NCBI RefSeq assembly: GCF_900107395.1
Contig: NZ_FNPW01000001.1
Location: 709,403 to 773,402, forward strand
Direction of reading: 5' to 3'
Source of the DNA: Pseudomonas sp. NFIX28
Lineage (GTDB): Bacteria; Pseudomonadota; Gammaproteobacteria; Pseudomonadales; Pseudomonadaceae
DNA length: 64,000 nucleotides
A program made the position numbers and the translations under genes. Position 1 is the stretch's first letter; every line of letters begins with the position of its first letter. This document shows positions 1 to 8,513 of the stretch, piece by piece. The notes beneath the pieces were generated by a model that ran no database searches, was not told the origin of the DNA, and was given only the letters and a program-made list of their open reading frames with translations.

Positions 1-42
1 GGCCTGATCAAAACGCTGGAAGCTTTCCTCAAGCTGGCCTGA
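1..42 (+). CDS. 3' end of an unidentified upstream gene
   Basis: The first 42 bases read in frame as GLIKTLEAFLKLA followed by TGA. The next gene starts 64 bases downstream on the same strand, so this is probably the preceding member of the same transcription unit. The fragment is too short to assign to a family. An OB-fold/zinc-ribbon partner or another lipid-CoA enzyme would fit the context, but that is only a guess. Confidence 0.55.
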   Translation, partial: GLIKTLEAFLKLA

Positions 43-106
43 AGCACGCGATCGGCGGTGTGAAGCTCACACCGCCGGTTTCCAAGAACTCTAAAAGGAA
101 AACACC

Positions 107-1288
107 ATGAAGCGTCGTGTCAATGTGATTGGCGTAGGAATGACCAAGTTCGCCAAGCCCGGTAGCAGCCCAGAATATTATGAAATGGCCCGCGAGGCCG
201 GCCAGAAAGCCCTGGCCGATGCCGGAGTGCCCTACGCAGACGTCGAACAGGCCTTTGCCGGCTATGTCTACGGCGACTCCACTTGCGGCCAGCGTGCGGT
301 CTATGAGTTGGGCCTGACCGGTATTCCGGTGGTCAACGTCAACAACAACTGCTCCACTGGCTCCAGCGCCCTCTTCCTCGCGCGCCAGGCCATCGAAGGC
401 GGCTTGGCCGAGTGTGTTCTTGCCATCGGTTTCGAGAAAATGGAAAAAGGCGCGCTAGCCGCCAAGTTCAACGACCGCGAACCGCCCATGGGCCGGCACG
501 TCCAGGTGATGATGGACGCCCAGGGCTTTAACCAGTCCCCGCCGGCCGCACAGATGTTCGGCGGTGCCGGTCGCGAATACCGCTGGAAATACGGCACCAA
601 GCGCGAAACTTTCGGCCAGATCGCCGTGAAGGCGCGCAAGCATGCCAGCAACAATCCCTACGCCATGTTCAATCAGGTGCTGTCTCTGGAAGAAATCATG
701 GCCTCGGACGATGTGTTCGATCCCTTGACCCGTTTCCAGTGCTGCCCGCCCACTTGTGGCGCCGGCGCCGCGATTCTGTGCTCGGATGAATTTGCAAAAA
801 AGCACGGGATCAAGAACCCGGTCTATATCGCCGCTCAGTCCATGACCACTGACTACTCCAGCAGCTTCGATGAAAGCAGCATGATCAAGATGATCGGCTA
901 CGACATGACCGTGAACGGCGCAAAACAAGTATACGAAGCGGCCGGCATCGGTCCCGAAGACATCGACGTCATCGAGTTGCACGACTGCTTCACCGCCAAC
1001 GAGTTGCTGACCTATGAGGGCCTCGGTCTCTGCCCCGAAGGCGGTGCCGAAAAATTCATCTGGGACGGCGACAACACCTATGGCGGCAAGTTTGTCACCA
1101 ACCCCTCGGGTGGCCTGCTCTCCAAAGGCCATCCCCTGGGCGCCACCGGCCTGGCCCAGTGCACGGAGCTGGTCTGGCAGTTGCGCGGCCAAGCAGAGAA
1201 GCGCCAGGTCGAAGGGGCACGCATCGCCCTGCAGCACAACCTCGGACTCGGTGGGGCCTGTGTGATCACTCTGTACCGTCGCGATTAA
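107..1288 (+). CDS. SCP-x-type thiolase / lipid-transfer protein
   Basis: This 393-residue protein belongs to the thiolase superfamily, in the SCP-x/lipid-transfer branch that cleaves 3-ketoacyl-CoAs of branched or steroid-like substrates. The nucleophile is Cys82 in [15 protein letters not shown] (292-295) replaces the NEAF motif of classical thiolases, and GHPLGATG carries His342. A GGACV motif near residue 385 completes the active-site set. The ATG follows an AAAAGGAAA ribosome site. It is the first complete gene of a + strand group with a racemase-like CoA-transferase family protein and an acyl-CoA ligase, which suggests catabolism of an unusual lipid. Many relatives need a small OB-fold partner, and none is visible inside the window. 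The substrate is not determinable. Confidence 0.85.
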   Translation: MKRRVNVIGVGMTKFAKPGSSPEYYEMAREAGQKALADAGVPYADVEQAFAGYVYGDSTCGQRAVYELGLTGIPVVNVNNNCSTGSSALFLARQAIEGGLAECVLAIGFEKMEKGALAAKFNDREPPMGRHVQVMMDAQGFNQSPPAAQMFGGAGREYRWKYGTKRETFGQIAVKARKHASNNPYAMFNQVLSLEEIMASDDVFDPLTRFQCCPPTCGAGAAILCSDEFAKKHGIKNPVYIAAQSMTTDYSSSFDESSMIKMIGYDMTVNGAKQVYEAAGIGPEDIDVIELHDCFTANELLTYEGLGLCPEGGAEKFIWDGDNTYGGKFVTNPSGGLLSKGHPLGATGLAQCTELVWQLRGQAEKRQVEGARIALQHNLGLGGACVITLYRRD

Positions 1289-1321
1289 GTGTTGCCAGGC
1301 CGAGGAGCAACCGGGACGACT

Positions 1322-1526
1322 CCCCTGCTGACGCCGGCGGAAATCGATCTCACCAGGCGCGGCCTGGTATGCGACGCCGCCGGCCCGGCGTGAGCTAGGG
1401 CTGGTGGTGCGCCCCTTGGAGCAGACCCTGCGCGATGCGTTGGGCTGGTTCGTGGAGCACGGCTACATCACCGAACGGAAAGTCGTAGATTGCTTTCAAC
1501 AGACTGCCCCCGCGGCATCTCCCTGA
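1322..1526 (+). pseudogene. frameshifted C-terminal remnant of an extended SDR (dihydroflavonol-reductase-like)
   Basis: The gap between two intact genes encodes a recognisable end of an NAD-dependent epimerase/reductase in two frames. From 1322 one frame reads PLLTPAEIDLTRRGLVCDA and stops at 1391. From 1386 the next frame reads RRELGLVVRPLEQTLRDALG, continues WFVEHGYITERKV, and stops at 1524. The pattern of a RRELG box followed by RPLEqTLRDal.WF..nGYi is typical of the last 50 or so residues of the dihydroflavonol-4-reductase-like family. No N-terminal Rossmann part remains nearby, so the gene is both truncated and frameshifted. It points to a deletion within an ancestral operon. Confidence 0.65.
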
Positions 1527-1577
1527 GCCTGCAGCAAACACGCTACGCCCTGATCATATTCACTGGAGAAAGGTCCG

Positions 1578-2696
1578 ATGGAAACTAACCCCCTACTCGC
1601 CGGCACCCGTGTGCTGGATCTTTCCCGCTTGCTGCCGGGGCCCTTTTGCACCCTGTATCTGGCGCAGATGGGTGCCGAGGTCATCAAGATTGAAGAGCCG
1701 AACATCGGCGACTATTGTCGGGTGCTCTCACCGGAGCTGTTCGCTCAGGTCAACCGTGGCAAGAAGTCGGTAACGCTGGACCTCAAGCAGGTCGACGATG
1801 TGGCACGCCTCAAGGCGCTGGTGGCCGAGGCTGATGTGCTGATTGAATCCTTCCGCCCTGGCGTTATGGACAAGCTGGGCTGCGGCTATGAGGTGCTCAA
1901 GGCCATCAACCCGCGCCTGGTCTATGCCTCTTTGACCGGTTATGGCCAGACAGGCCCCTACGCCAAGCGGCCGGGTCATGACATTAACTACCGCGCCTAT
2001 ACCGGCGAGTTGCACCAGACTGGCGTGGCCGACGGTGATCCTGCTGCTGGCGCGTTCCAGGTGGCTGACCTCGCCGGTGGGGCACTGACCTGCGCCATCG
2101 GCATTCTGGGCGCACTAGTGGGTGCCCAGCGCTCCGGCATCGGCACCTTTGTCGATGTCAGCATGATGGACGGCACTCTTGCCTTGCAGGTCATGACCCT
2201 GGCCACGCAACGCGTGATAGGCGCGCCCCTCGAGCGCGGCTGCGACATGCTGACCGGAGCCCTGCCCAATTACCGGATTTATCGCTGCGCGGACGACCGT
2301 TACATCGCCGTGGGTGCGGTCGAATACAAATTCTTCGTACAGATCTGCCTGACGGCGGAGCGGCCCGACCTCATGCAATTGGCAGCGGCCCCAGGGAAGG
2401 CCGGCGAACCCTTGCGCGAGGCTTTGGCAGCCCTTTTCCTGACCCAGCCACGTAACTACTGGGAAGCCAAGATGGCCGCCCTGGACACCTGCGTCACCTC
2501 CGTGCTGGACCCGGCCGAAGCCCTGCAGAACGAACAGGTCAAGGCGCGCGGCATGGTTCTGGATGACGGCGGCAAACCCGCTTTCGATCTGCCCATACGG
2601 TTTAGTGACGGCCATGTTCGAGTGGGACGAGCCCCGGGCCTGGGCGCCGACAACCAAAGCATTCTGACGGCTCTGCAAAACCAAGCCAGCGCCTGA
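1578..2696 (+). CDS. CaiB/BaiF family protein, probable alpha-methylacyl-CoA racemase
   Basis: This 372-residue family III CoA-transferase fold protein carries the residues used by alpha-methylacyl-CoA racemases: His134 in GHDINY, Asp164 in VADLAGG and Glu249 in AVGAVE. All three lie exactly eight positions after His126/Asp156/Glu241 of the M. tuberculosis enzyme. The N-terminal DLSRLLPGPFC and GAEVIKIE motifs are family signatures. True CoA-transferases use an Asp nucleophile in a different context, so racemisation of 2-methylacyl-CoA is the better guess. The start is supported by GAGAAAGG upstream. Together with the SCP-x thiolase it suggests degradation of methyl-branched side chains, as in sterols, bile acids or isoprenoids. 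The substrate is inferred. Confidence 0.8.
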   Translation: METNPLLAGTRVLDLSRLLPGPFCTLYLAQMGAEVIKIEEPNIGDYCRVLSPELFAQVNRGKKSVTLDLKQVDDVARLKALVAEADVLIESFRPGVMDKLGCGYEVLKAINPRLVYASLTGYGQTGPYAKRPGHDINYRAYTGELHQTGVADGDPAAGAFQVADLAGGALTCAIGILGALVGAQRSGIGTFVDVSMMDGTLALQVMTLATQRVIGAPLERGCDMLTGALPNYRIYRCADDRYIAVGAVEYKFFVQICLTAERPDLMQLAAAPGKAGEPLREALAALFLTQPRNYWEAKMAALDTCVTSVLDPAEALQNEQVKARGMVLDDGGKPAFDLPIRFSDGHVRVGRAPGLGADNQSILTALQNQASA

Positions 2697-2715
2697 TCTG
2701 TCGAGTGGAGTCTGT

Positions 2716-4416
2716 ATGAGCGCGTATGTCACAACACAACAACAAGAAGAAACCCTGTTGCATCGCTTTCGGCACTGGGCGCAGTCGCAGCCCGAGCGTC
2801 ACTACCTGACCCAACCCATGCCGGATGGCTCGATCCTCAATATCACCTGGGGACAAGCCTGGCTCCAGGCACGGTGTTTTGCGGGCTGGCTACAGGCGCA
2901 GGACCTGCCGCCGGGTAGCTCCATCGGCCTTCTAGGTCGCAACAGTGCGCACTGGATCCTGGCGGATGTCGGCATCTGGCTAGCAGGACATGTCAGCGTG
3001 CCGCTGTATCCGACGCTCAATGCGCAAACGGCGAGCTACATCATCGAGCATAGCGAGATCCGCCTGATGGTCCTGGGTAAGCTGGACGGCATCGGTGACA
3101 GCTGGAAGCAGATCGAGGGCAGCCTGCCGACCGATCTGCCCCTGGTCAGCCTGCCGCTGTCGCCAAGGGCGGACGTTGCGCAATGGGACGGCATCATGCG
3201 GATGCAGCCCCCCCTGGAAATGCCAACCCTGCCTGAAAGAAGCCGGATGGCCACCATCATCTATACCTCCGGCAGCACGGGGTGCCCCAAGGGCGTTATG
3301 CATAGCTTCGGCAGCATGATGGCCACCTGCGAATCGTTAGGCGGGACCTATAGCTTTAACAACGATGACCGCATGTTTTCCTATCTGCCCCTGGCCCATG
3401 CGGCCGAGAGGGCGATTGTAGAAGCACCCTCCCTGTATTTCGGATGCCAGGTTTTTTTCCCCCAGAGCTTGGAGACCTTCCAGGTCGATCTCAAACGGGC
3501 GCGGCCTACTTTATTCCTGTCGGTCCCGCGGCTGTGGACCAAATTCTACCAGGGCATCCAGAACAAGCTGCCGCTCAGACTGCAGCGGCTGTTGTTTGCA
3601 ACACCTGTTCTATCGACCCTGGTCAAGCGTCGTATTCTCAAGGAACTGGGCATGGATGCGGTGCGGGTCGCCCTCACCGGCTCGGCACCGCTGCCGGCGG
3701 ACATCATCCAGTGGTATCGCAGATTAGGCCTGGAACTGCTCGACTGTTACGGCATGTCGGAGAATTTCGCCACCTCACATGCCAGCCGCCCCGGAGCTGT
3801 CCGTATCGGCTACGTGGGCTCGACTGCGCCTGGCGTGAGCTGCCGCTTCTCTGCGGAGGGTGAGATTCTGGTGCGCAGCCCCGGACAGATGATGGGCTAT
3901 TACAAAGACCTACAGAGAACCGCCGAAGAGACGACAGAAGATGGCTTCTTCCGCACCGGTGACCGGGGTGAAATAGATGCAGAAGGAAGATTGCGCATTA
4001 CCGGCCGCATCAAAGAGTTGTTCAAGACCAGCAAGGGCAAGTATGTCGCGCCCGTACCCATTGAGCAGTTGCTGGCCAATCATCCGCAGATCGAAACCGT
4101 GTGCGTCACAGGCCCGGAAAACCCCCAGCCCTTTGCCCTGCTCATTCTCGCCGAACCCGTGCGACATGAGCTGAAACAGGGAATTGTCACGCGCGCGGCG
4201 CTCACGGCCTCACTGGCGCAGTTGCTTGAAACCGTCAATGCGCAGCTCGAAAAACATGAGCAGCTGGATTATCTGGTCGTGCTCGATGATATCTGGACCA
4301 CGGAAAACGGCTTTCTCACCCCTACCCTGAAAGTGCGTCGGGCCGTAGTAGAGAGGCACTTTCTGCCCAAGGCTGAAACCTGGCGTCGACAGGGCCAGGC
4401 GGTGATCTGGGACTGA
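2716..4416 (+). CDS. long-chain fatty acyl-CoA ligase (AMP-binding)
   Basis: This 566-residue adenylate-forming enzyme activates a carboxylic acid to its acyl-CoA with ATP. The P-loop-like A3 motif TSGSTGCPKGVM lies near residues 180-192. The A5 motif DCYGMSEN is near 340. The A7/A8 region reads FFRTGDRGEIDAEG then GRIKELFKTSKGKYVAP near 415-450, the form typical of long-chain ligases of the FadD15/eukaryotic LACS type. The gene begins 19 bases after the racemase gene, behind GGAG. It probably performs the activating first step for the acid handled by the neighbouring thiolase and racemase. No membrane segment was evident. Confidence 0.87.
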   Translation: MSAYVTTQQQEETLLHRFRHWAQSQPERHYLTQPMPDGSILNITWGQAWLQARCFAGWLQAQDLPPGSSIGLLGRNSAHWILADVGIWLAGHVSVPLYPTLNAQTASYIIEHSEIRLMVLGKLDGIGDSWKQIEGSLPTDLPLVSLPLSPRADVAQWDGIMRMQPPLEMPTLPERSRMATIIYTSGSTGCPKGVMHSFGSMMATCESLGGTYSFNNDDRMFSYLPLAHAAERAIVEAPSLYFGCQVFFPQSLETFQVDLKRARPTLFLSVPRLWTKFYQGIQNKLPLRLQRLLFATPVLSTLVKRRILKELGMDAVRVALTGSAPLPADIIQWYRRLGLELLDCYGMSENFATSHASRPGAVRIGYVGSTAPGVSCRFSAEGEILVRSPGQMMGYYKDLQRTAEETTEDGFFRTGDRGEIDAEGRLRITGRIKELFKTSKGKYVAPVPIEQLLANHPQIETVCVTGPENPQPFALLILAEPVRHELKQGIVTRAALTASLAQLLETVNAQLEKHEQLDYLVVLDDIWTTENGFLTPTLKVRRAVVERHFLPKAETWRRQGQAVIWD

Positions 4417-4570
4417 TCGTTCCACCTCCACGAAAACACGCCATCCACATTCACTAAAAAAACGGGCCACACCGACGGGTGTACTAAAACACTCCCCCAC
4501 GGCGCGCCTGACCGTTGCTGATCCACCCATTTGCTTGGCCCTTTACATAACAACAAAAGAGGTAGCGCAG

Positions 4571-6421
4571 GTGCAGACAACAATATTCAGCAGCCTTACC
4601 TATCGCCCCATTGCCACGTTGTGCGCACTTTCGCTGAGTGCGCCCGCTTGGGCAGCGAGCTTCTCAATAGGTGAACTGGAGGGGCAGTTCGACTCCTCGC
4701 TGTCGGTCGGTTCCAGCTGGTCGACCCAGAAAGCCAACAAGGACCTGATCGGGGTCAACAACGGTGGCGACGGGCTGTCGCAGACCTCCGATGACGGCCG
4801 CCTGAACTTCAAGAAAGGCGAGACCTTCTCGAAAATTTTCAAAGGCATCCACGATCTCGAGCTGAAGTACGGCGACACCGGTGTGTTCGTTCGTGGCAAG
4901 TATTGGTATGACTTCGAGCTGAAGGACGAGAGCCGTCCATTCAAGGATATCGACGACAGAGGCCGCAAAGAGGGCGCAAAGTCTTCCGGCGCGCAGATTC
5001 TTGATGCCTTCGTCTACCACAACTACAACATCGCCGATCGACCCGGCACCGTCCGCCTCGGCAAGCAGGTAGTGAGCTGGGGCGAGAGCACCTTCATCCC
5101 GAACGGCATCAACGTGATCAACCCGATCGACGTCTCGGCGTTCCGCCGCCCGGGGGCCGAGGTCAAGGAGGGCCTGATCCCGGTCAACATGTTCTACCTG
5201 TCGCAGGGCCTGAGCGAAAACCTCTCCGCCGAGGCCTTCTATCAGTTGGAATGGGACCAGACGGTCATCGACAACTGCGGCACCTTCTTCTCCCAGGTGG
5301 ATGTCGTGGCCGATGGCTGCAACGATATGCGAGTACTGAATAAGCGTTCGAGACTACCTGCCGCTGCTCTTACTGCCTTGGGGCGCTTCGGTGTAAACGT
5401 CAATGAAGAAGGAGTGTTAATACCTCGCGGTCCTGACCGCGATGCCGATGACGACGGCCAGTATGGCCTGGCCCTTCGCTACACGGCCGAGGAATTGAAC
5501 ACCGAATTCGGCGCCTTCTTCATCAACTACCACAGCCGCCTGCCGACCCTTAGCTCCACGGGGGCTTCGCCGGCAGCCTTTGCGTCGGCATCACGCCTCG
5601 GTGCGCTGGCCCCGCTGGTGATCGCAGGCAGTTCGCAATACTTCATAGAGTATCCACAGGACATACGCCTATACGGCCTAAGCTTCTCCACTACCCTGCC
5701 CACCGGCACGGCCTGGAGCGGTGAGGTCAGCTACCGACCGAATGCCCCCGTGCAACTGAACACCACCGACCTCCTGTTCGCCCAAGTTGGCCCTTTGGGC
5801 GGTCTGTTCGCCAACGCCTCGGTGTTGGAGGGTACGCCAGGACAGGACATGCATGGCTATCGTCGTAAGGAAATCACCCAACTGCAGACCACATTCACCC
5901 ATTTCTTCGACCAGGTCATGGGCGCCGAGCGTCTGACGCTGGTTGGTGAAGTCGGGGTTAGTCACGTCGGTGGCCTGGAAAGCAGCTCCAAGGCGCGCTA
6001 CGGCCGCGACCCGGTGTTCGGCCCCGGAGCGCTGCCAGCAACCGGCCCGATCAATACTTGTACCGTGCTGAACACCAGCACTCTGGGTAGCTCGACCGCG
6101 GAGAACGTCAGCAAGAATTGCAACAACGATGGTTTCGTTACCGCCACTTCCTGGGGTTATCGCGCCCGTGCGATCTGGGATTACAACAATGCCTTCGCCG
6201 GTATCAACCTGAAGCCGAGTATCGCCTGGTCGCATGACGTCAATGGTTATGGCCCGAACGGCGTGTTCAGCGAAGGCAACAAGGCCGTCAGCCTGGGCCT
6301 GGATGCCGAGTACCAAAACACCTACATGACCAGCCTGTCCTACACCAACTTCTTTGGTGGCGACTTCAACACTTCGACCGACCGCGACTTCGTTGCGCTT
6401 AGCTTCGGCGTGAACTTCTAA
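4571..6421 (+). CDS. DUF1302 family outer-membrane protein
   Basis: The protein has 616 residues from a GTG at 4571, chosen because AGAGGTAG lies 8 bases upstream and because a clean signal peptide then follows, ending APAWA before ASFSIGELEG. An upstream in-frame TTG at 4535 would add 12 residues without a ribosome site. DUF1302 proteins are beta-rich and probably form outer-membrane channels or anchors. They are almost always found next to a DUF1329 gene, as here, and beside lipid, steroid or ester catabolism genes. The C-terminus ends in an alternating pattern with FGVNF, as in beta-barrels. A role in uptake of the hydrophobic substrate is inferred from context. Confidence 0.85.
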   Translation: MQTTIFSSLTYRPIATLCALSLSAPAWAASFSIGELEGQFDSSLSVGSSWSTQKANKDLIGVNNGGDGLSQTSDDGRLNFKKGETFSKIFKGIHDLELKYGDTGVFVRGKYWYDFELKDESRPFKDIDDRGRKEGAKSSGAQILDAFVYHNYNIADRPGTVRLGKQVVSWGESTFIPNGINVINPIDVSAFRRPGAEVKEGLIPVNMFYLSQGLSENLSAEAFYQLEWDQTVIDNCGTFFSQVDVVADGCNDMRVLNKRSRLPAAALTALGRFGVNVNEEGVLIPRGPDRDADDDGQYGLALRYTAEELNTEFGAFFINYHSRLPTLSSTGASPAAFASASRLGALAPLVIAGSSQYFIEYPQDIRLYGLSFSTTLPTGTAWSGEVSYRPNAPVQLNTTDLLFAQVGPLGGLFANASVLEGTPGQDMHGYRRKEITQLQTTFTHFFDQVMGAERLTLVGEVGVSHVGGLESSSKARYGRDPVFGPGALPATGPINTCTVLNTSTLGSSTAENVSKNCNNDGFVTATSWGYRARAIWDYNNAFAGINLKPSIAWSHDVNGYGPNGVFSEGNKAVSLGLDAEYQNTYMTSLSYTNFFGGDFNTSTDRDFVALSFGVNF

Positions 6422-6445
6422 GCAGTCAGGATTTTTGAGGAGACT

Positions 6446-7819
6446 ATGAAAATGAAAATAACCAAGAGTCTGCTGCAAACCGGTGCCCTGGTGCTGTCTT
6501 TGCTCGCCACGGGCGTTATGGCTGCGGTTTCCGCTGACGAAGCTACCAAGCTGGGCACCACCCTGACGCCGCTGGGTGCCGAGAAGGCCGGCAACGCCGA
6601 TGGTTCTATCCCTGAGTGGACCGGTGGCCTGCCGCAGAACGCCGACGCGGTGGATAGCAAGGGCTTCCTCGCCGATCCATTCGCGAGTGAAAAACCGCTG
6701 TTCACCATCACCGCCAAGAACGTCGAGCAGTACAAAGACAAGCTGACCCCTGGCCAGTTGGCGCTGTTCAAGCGCTACCCGGACAGCTACAAGATGCCGG
6801 TTTACCCGACTCATCGTACCGCTACGGTACCGGCCGACGTGATCGCCGCGACCAGGGCCAACGCCAACGCTACCAAGCTGGTGGAAAGCGGTAACGGCCT
6901 GGAGAACTTTCAGGGCGCCTACGCCTTCCCGATCCCGAAGGACGGTCTAGAGGTGATCTGGAACCATATCACCCGCTACCGTGGGGGCAGCGTGCGGCGT
7001 CTGATCACTCAGGTCACGCCACAGACCAATGGCTCGTACTCACCGGTTTCCTTCCAAGACCAGCTCACCTTCTCTGCCAACCTGAGCGATTTCGACCCGA
7101 GCAAGTCGAACAACGTGCTGTTCTATGCCAAACAACAGATCGTCGCACCGTCGCGCCTGGCGGGTACCGTGATACTGGTACACGAAACCCTGAACCAGGT
7201 GAAAGAACCCCGCCTGGCGTGGGTTTACAACGCCGGCCAGCGCCGGGTCCGACGTGCCCCGCAGATAGCCTACGATGGTCCAGGCACCGCCGCCGACGGT
7301 CTGCGCACCTCGGACAACTACGACATGTACAACGGTGCACCGGATCGTTACGAGTGGAAGCTCAATGGCAAGAAGGAGATCTATATCCCCTATAACGCCT
7401 ACAAACTGGACTCGCCGAAGCTGAAGTACGACGACATCATCAAGGCCGGCCACATCAATCAGGACCTGGCCCGTTACGAGCTGCACCGTGTCTGGCATGT
7501 AACGGCGACTCTGAAATCCGGACAGCGGCACATCTATTCCAAGCGTGACTTCTTCATCGATGAGGACACCTGGCAGGCTGCCGAGATCGACCACTACGAC
7601 GGTCGTGGCACCCTGTGGCGCGTGGCCGAGGCGCATGCCCAGTACTACTACGACAAGCAGGTGCCCTGGTACACCCTGGAAACCTTGTATGACCTGGTTT
7701 CCGGCCGCTACCTGGCTCTGGGTATGAAGAATGAGGAGAAACAATCCTACGAATTCGGCTTCAAGGCCGGGTCCTACGACTACAGCACGTCGGCTCTAAG
7801 GCAGGCCGGCGTTCGTTGA
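6446..7819 (+). CDS. DUF1329 family periplasmic/outer-membrane associated protein
   Basis: This 457-residue protein follows the DUF1302 gene after 24 bases, with a strong GAGGAG ribosome site before ATG. An N-terminal hydrophobic segment (about residues 8-27, ending near VMAAVSADEA) is a signal peptide. The body shows family features such as LTPLGAEKAGNADGSIPEWT near the mature N-terminus. DUF1329 members resemble LolB/outer-membrane lipoprotein sorting folds and are thought to bind hydrophobic ligands. With DUF1302 they probably form a substrate uptake or export pair. A stem-loop lies right after the stop. No biochemical function is established. Confidence 0.85.
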   Translation: MKMKITKSLLQTGALVLSLLATGVMAAVSADEATKLGTTLTPLGAEKAGNADGSIPEWTGGLPQNADAVDSKGFLADPFASEKPLFTITAKNVEQYKDKLTPGQLALFKRYPDSYKMPVYPTHRTATVPADVIAATRANANATKLVESGNGLENFQGAYAFPIPKDGLEVIWNHITRYRGGSVRRLITQVTPQTNGSYSPVSFQDQLTFSANLSDFDPSKSNNVLFYAKQQIVAPSRLAGTVILVHETLNQVKEPRLAWVYNAGQRRVRRAPQIAYDGPGTAADGLRTSDNYDMYNGAPDRYEWKLNGKKEIYIPYNAYKLDSPKLKYDDIIKAGHINQDLARYELHRVWHVTATLKSGQRHIYSKRDFFIDEDTWQAAEIDHYDGRGTLWRVAEAHAQYYYDKQVPWYTLETLYDLVSGRYLALGMKNEEKQSYEFGFKAGSYDYSTSALRQAGVR

Positions 7820-7837
7820 GCGGCTAGACGTGCACGT

Positions 7838-7865
7838 CCCTAGGTCGATTACTGCCGACCTAGGG
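7838..7865 (+). terminator. perfect stem-loop after the lipid module
   Basis: CCCTAGGTCG (7838-7847) and CGACCTAGGG (7856-7865) form a perfect 10-bp stem with an 8-base loop, 18 bases after the DUF1329 stop. There is no U-tract, so it may be a weak or Rho-assisted terminator or a 3' stabiliser. Confidence 0.6.
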
Positions 7866-8440
7866 GGGCCTTCCCCTTGTAGCCACCGCATATTTGATTC
7901 ACTCATTTCGAGTACAGATTCGATTTCATCGGAGCACAACCCTCGCCTTGTGCTCACTGTGCTCCCAGGCCGATGCCGGCTTGTTCAGCAACTTGCTCGG
8001 CTCATCCGACTCATCCCAGAGCAAATACCCGGTCGTTCTCAGCCACGGCTTATGGAATACCTTTGAGTGGTGATAAGCATCTGCGAAAACACCATCAAGG
8101 CCATAAGCAATTGCCAACTTCATCCGGCATGTACCAGAGCAACTTATACGCAGGCTTAACGCTGTAGTGTGCTGGTTCAGTAGGATTTCGAACACGGAAT
8201 AAAGTTGCGACTTATTCATCCAGGCAGCCGACACAGAGCGGATCTATCAAGAGCTTTAATGAGGAGAGGAAACCGCAGATGGGACATCGCCCGATTGTCC
8301 CTACTGATACACGGGGATATCAATATGCTGGGGCATTATACGTTAGCCTATATTTTCGTTCCGTTGGCCGCCGCCCCCAAACAAGAGTCTTATCTCTCGT
8401 CCCGCGTCACAGCACAATTGAATGCGGTATTCTCGGGTAT
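7866..8440. other. long non-coding-looking gap in a lower-GC stretch
   Basis: No convincing gene was seen between the lipid module and the lipase. A minus-strand frame at 7926-8234 would encode 102 residues, including the stretch DAYHHSKVFHKPWLRTTGYL, but no family was recognised and it has no clear ribosome site. A plus-strand frame at 8205-8492 runs into the lipase terminator. Base composition is visibly lower in GC than the flanks, which suggests transferred or decayed DNA. Confidence 0.4.
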
Positions 8441-8480
8441 AAAAAAAACGGATCAAGACACGTCCCTGTGCCTGACCCGT
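8441..8480 (-). terminator. Rho-independent terminator of the lipase gene
   Basis: Read on the minus strand, ACGGGTCAGGCAC and GTGTCTTGATCCGT pair around a short loop with one bulge and some G-U pairs, followed by eight T residues (A8 at 8441-8448 on the plus strand). It lies 33 bases past the lipase stop. Confidence 0.8.
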
Positions 8481-8513
8481 AAATTACTATGATTTAAAGG
8501 CAAGGAGCTTTGC

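Noticed and set aside
7926..8234. A 102-codon minus-strand gene
   Set aside because: No family, no ribosome site, and located in a low-GC gap. It is kept only as a note.
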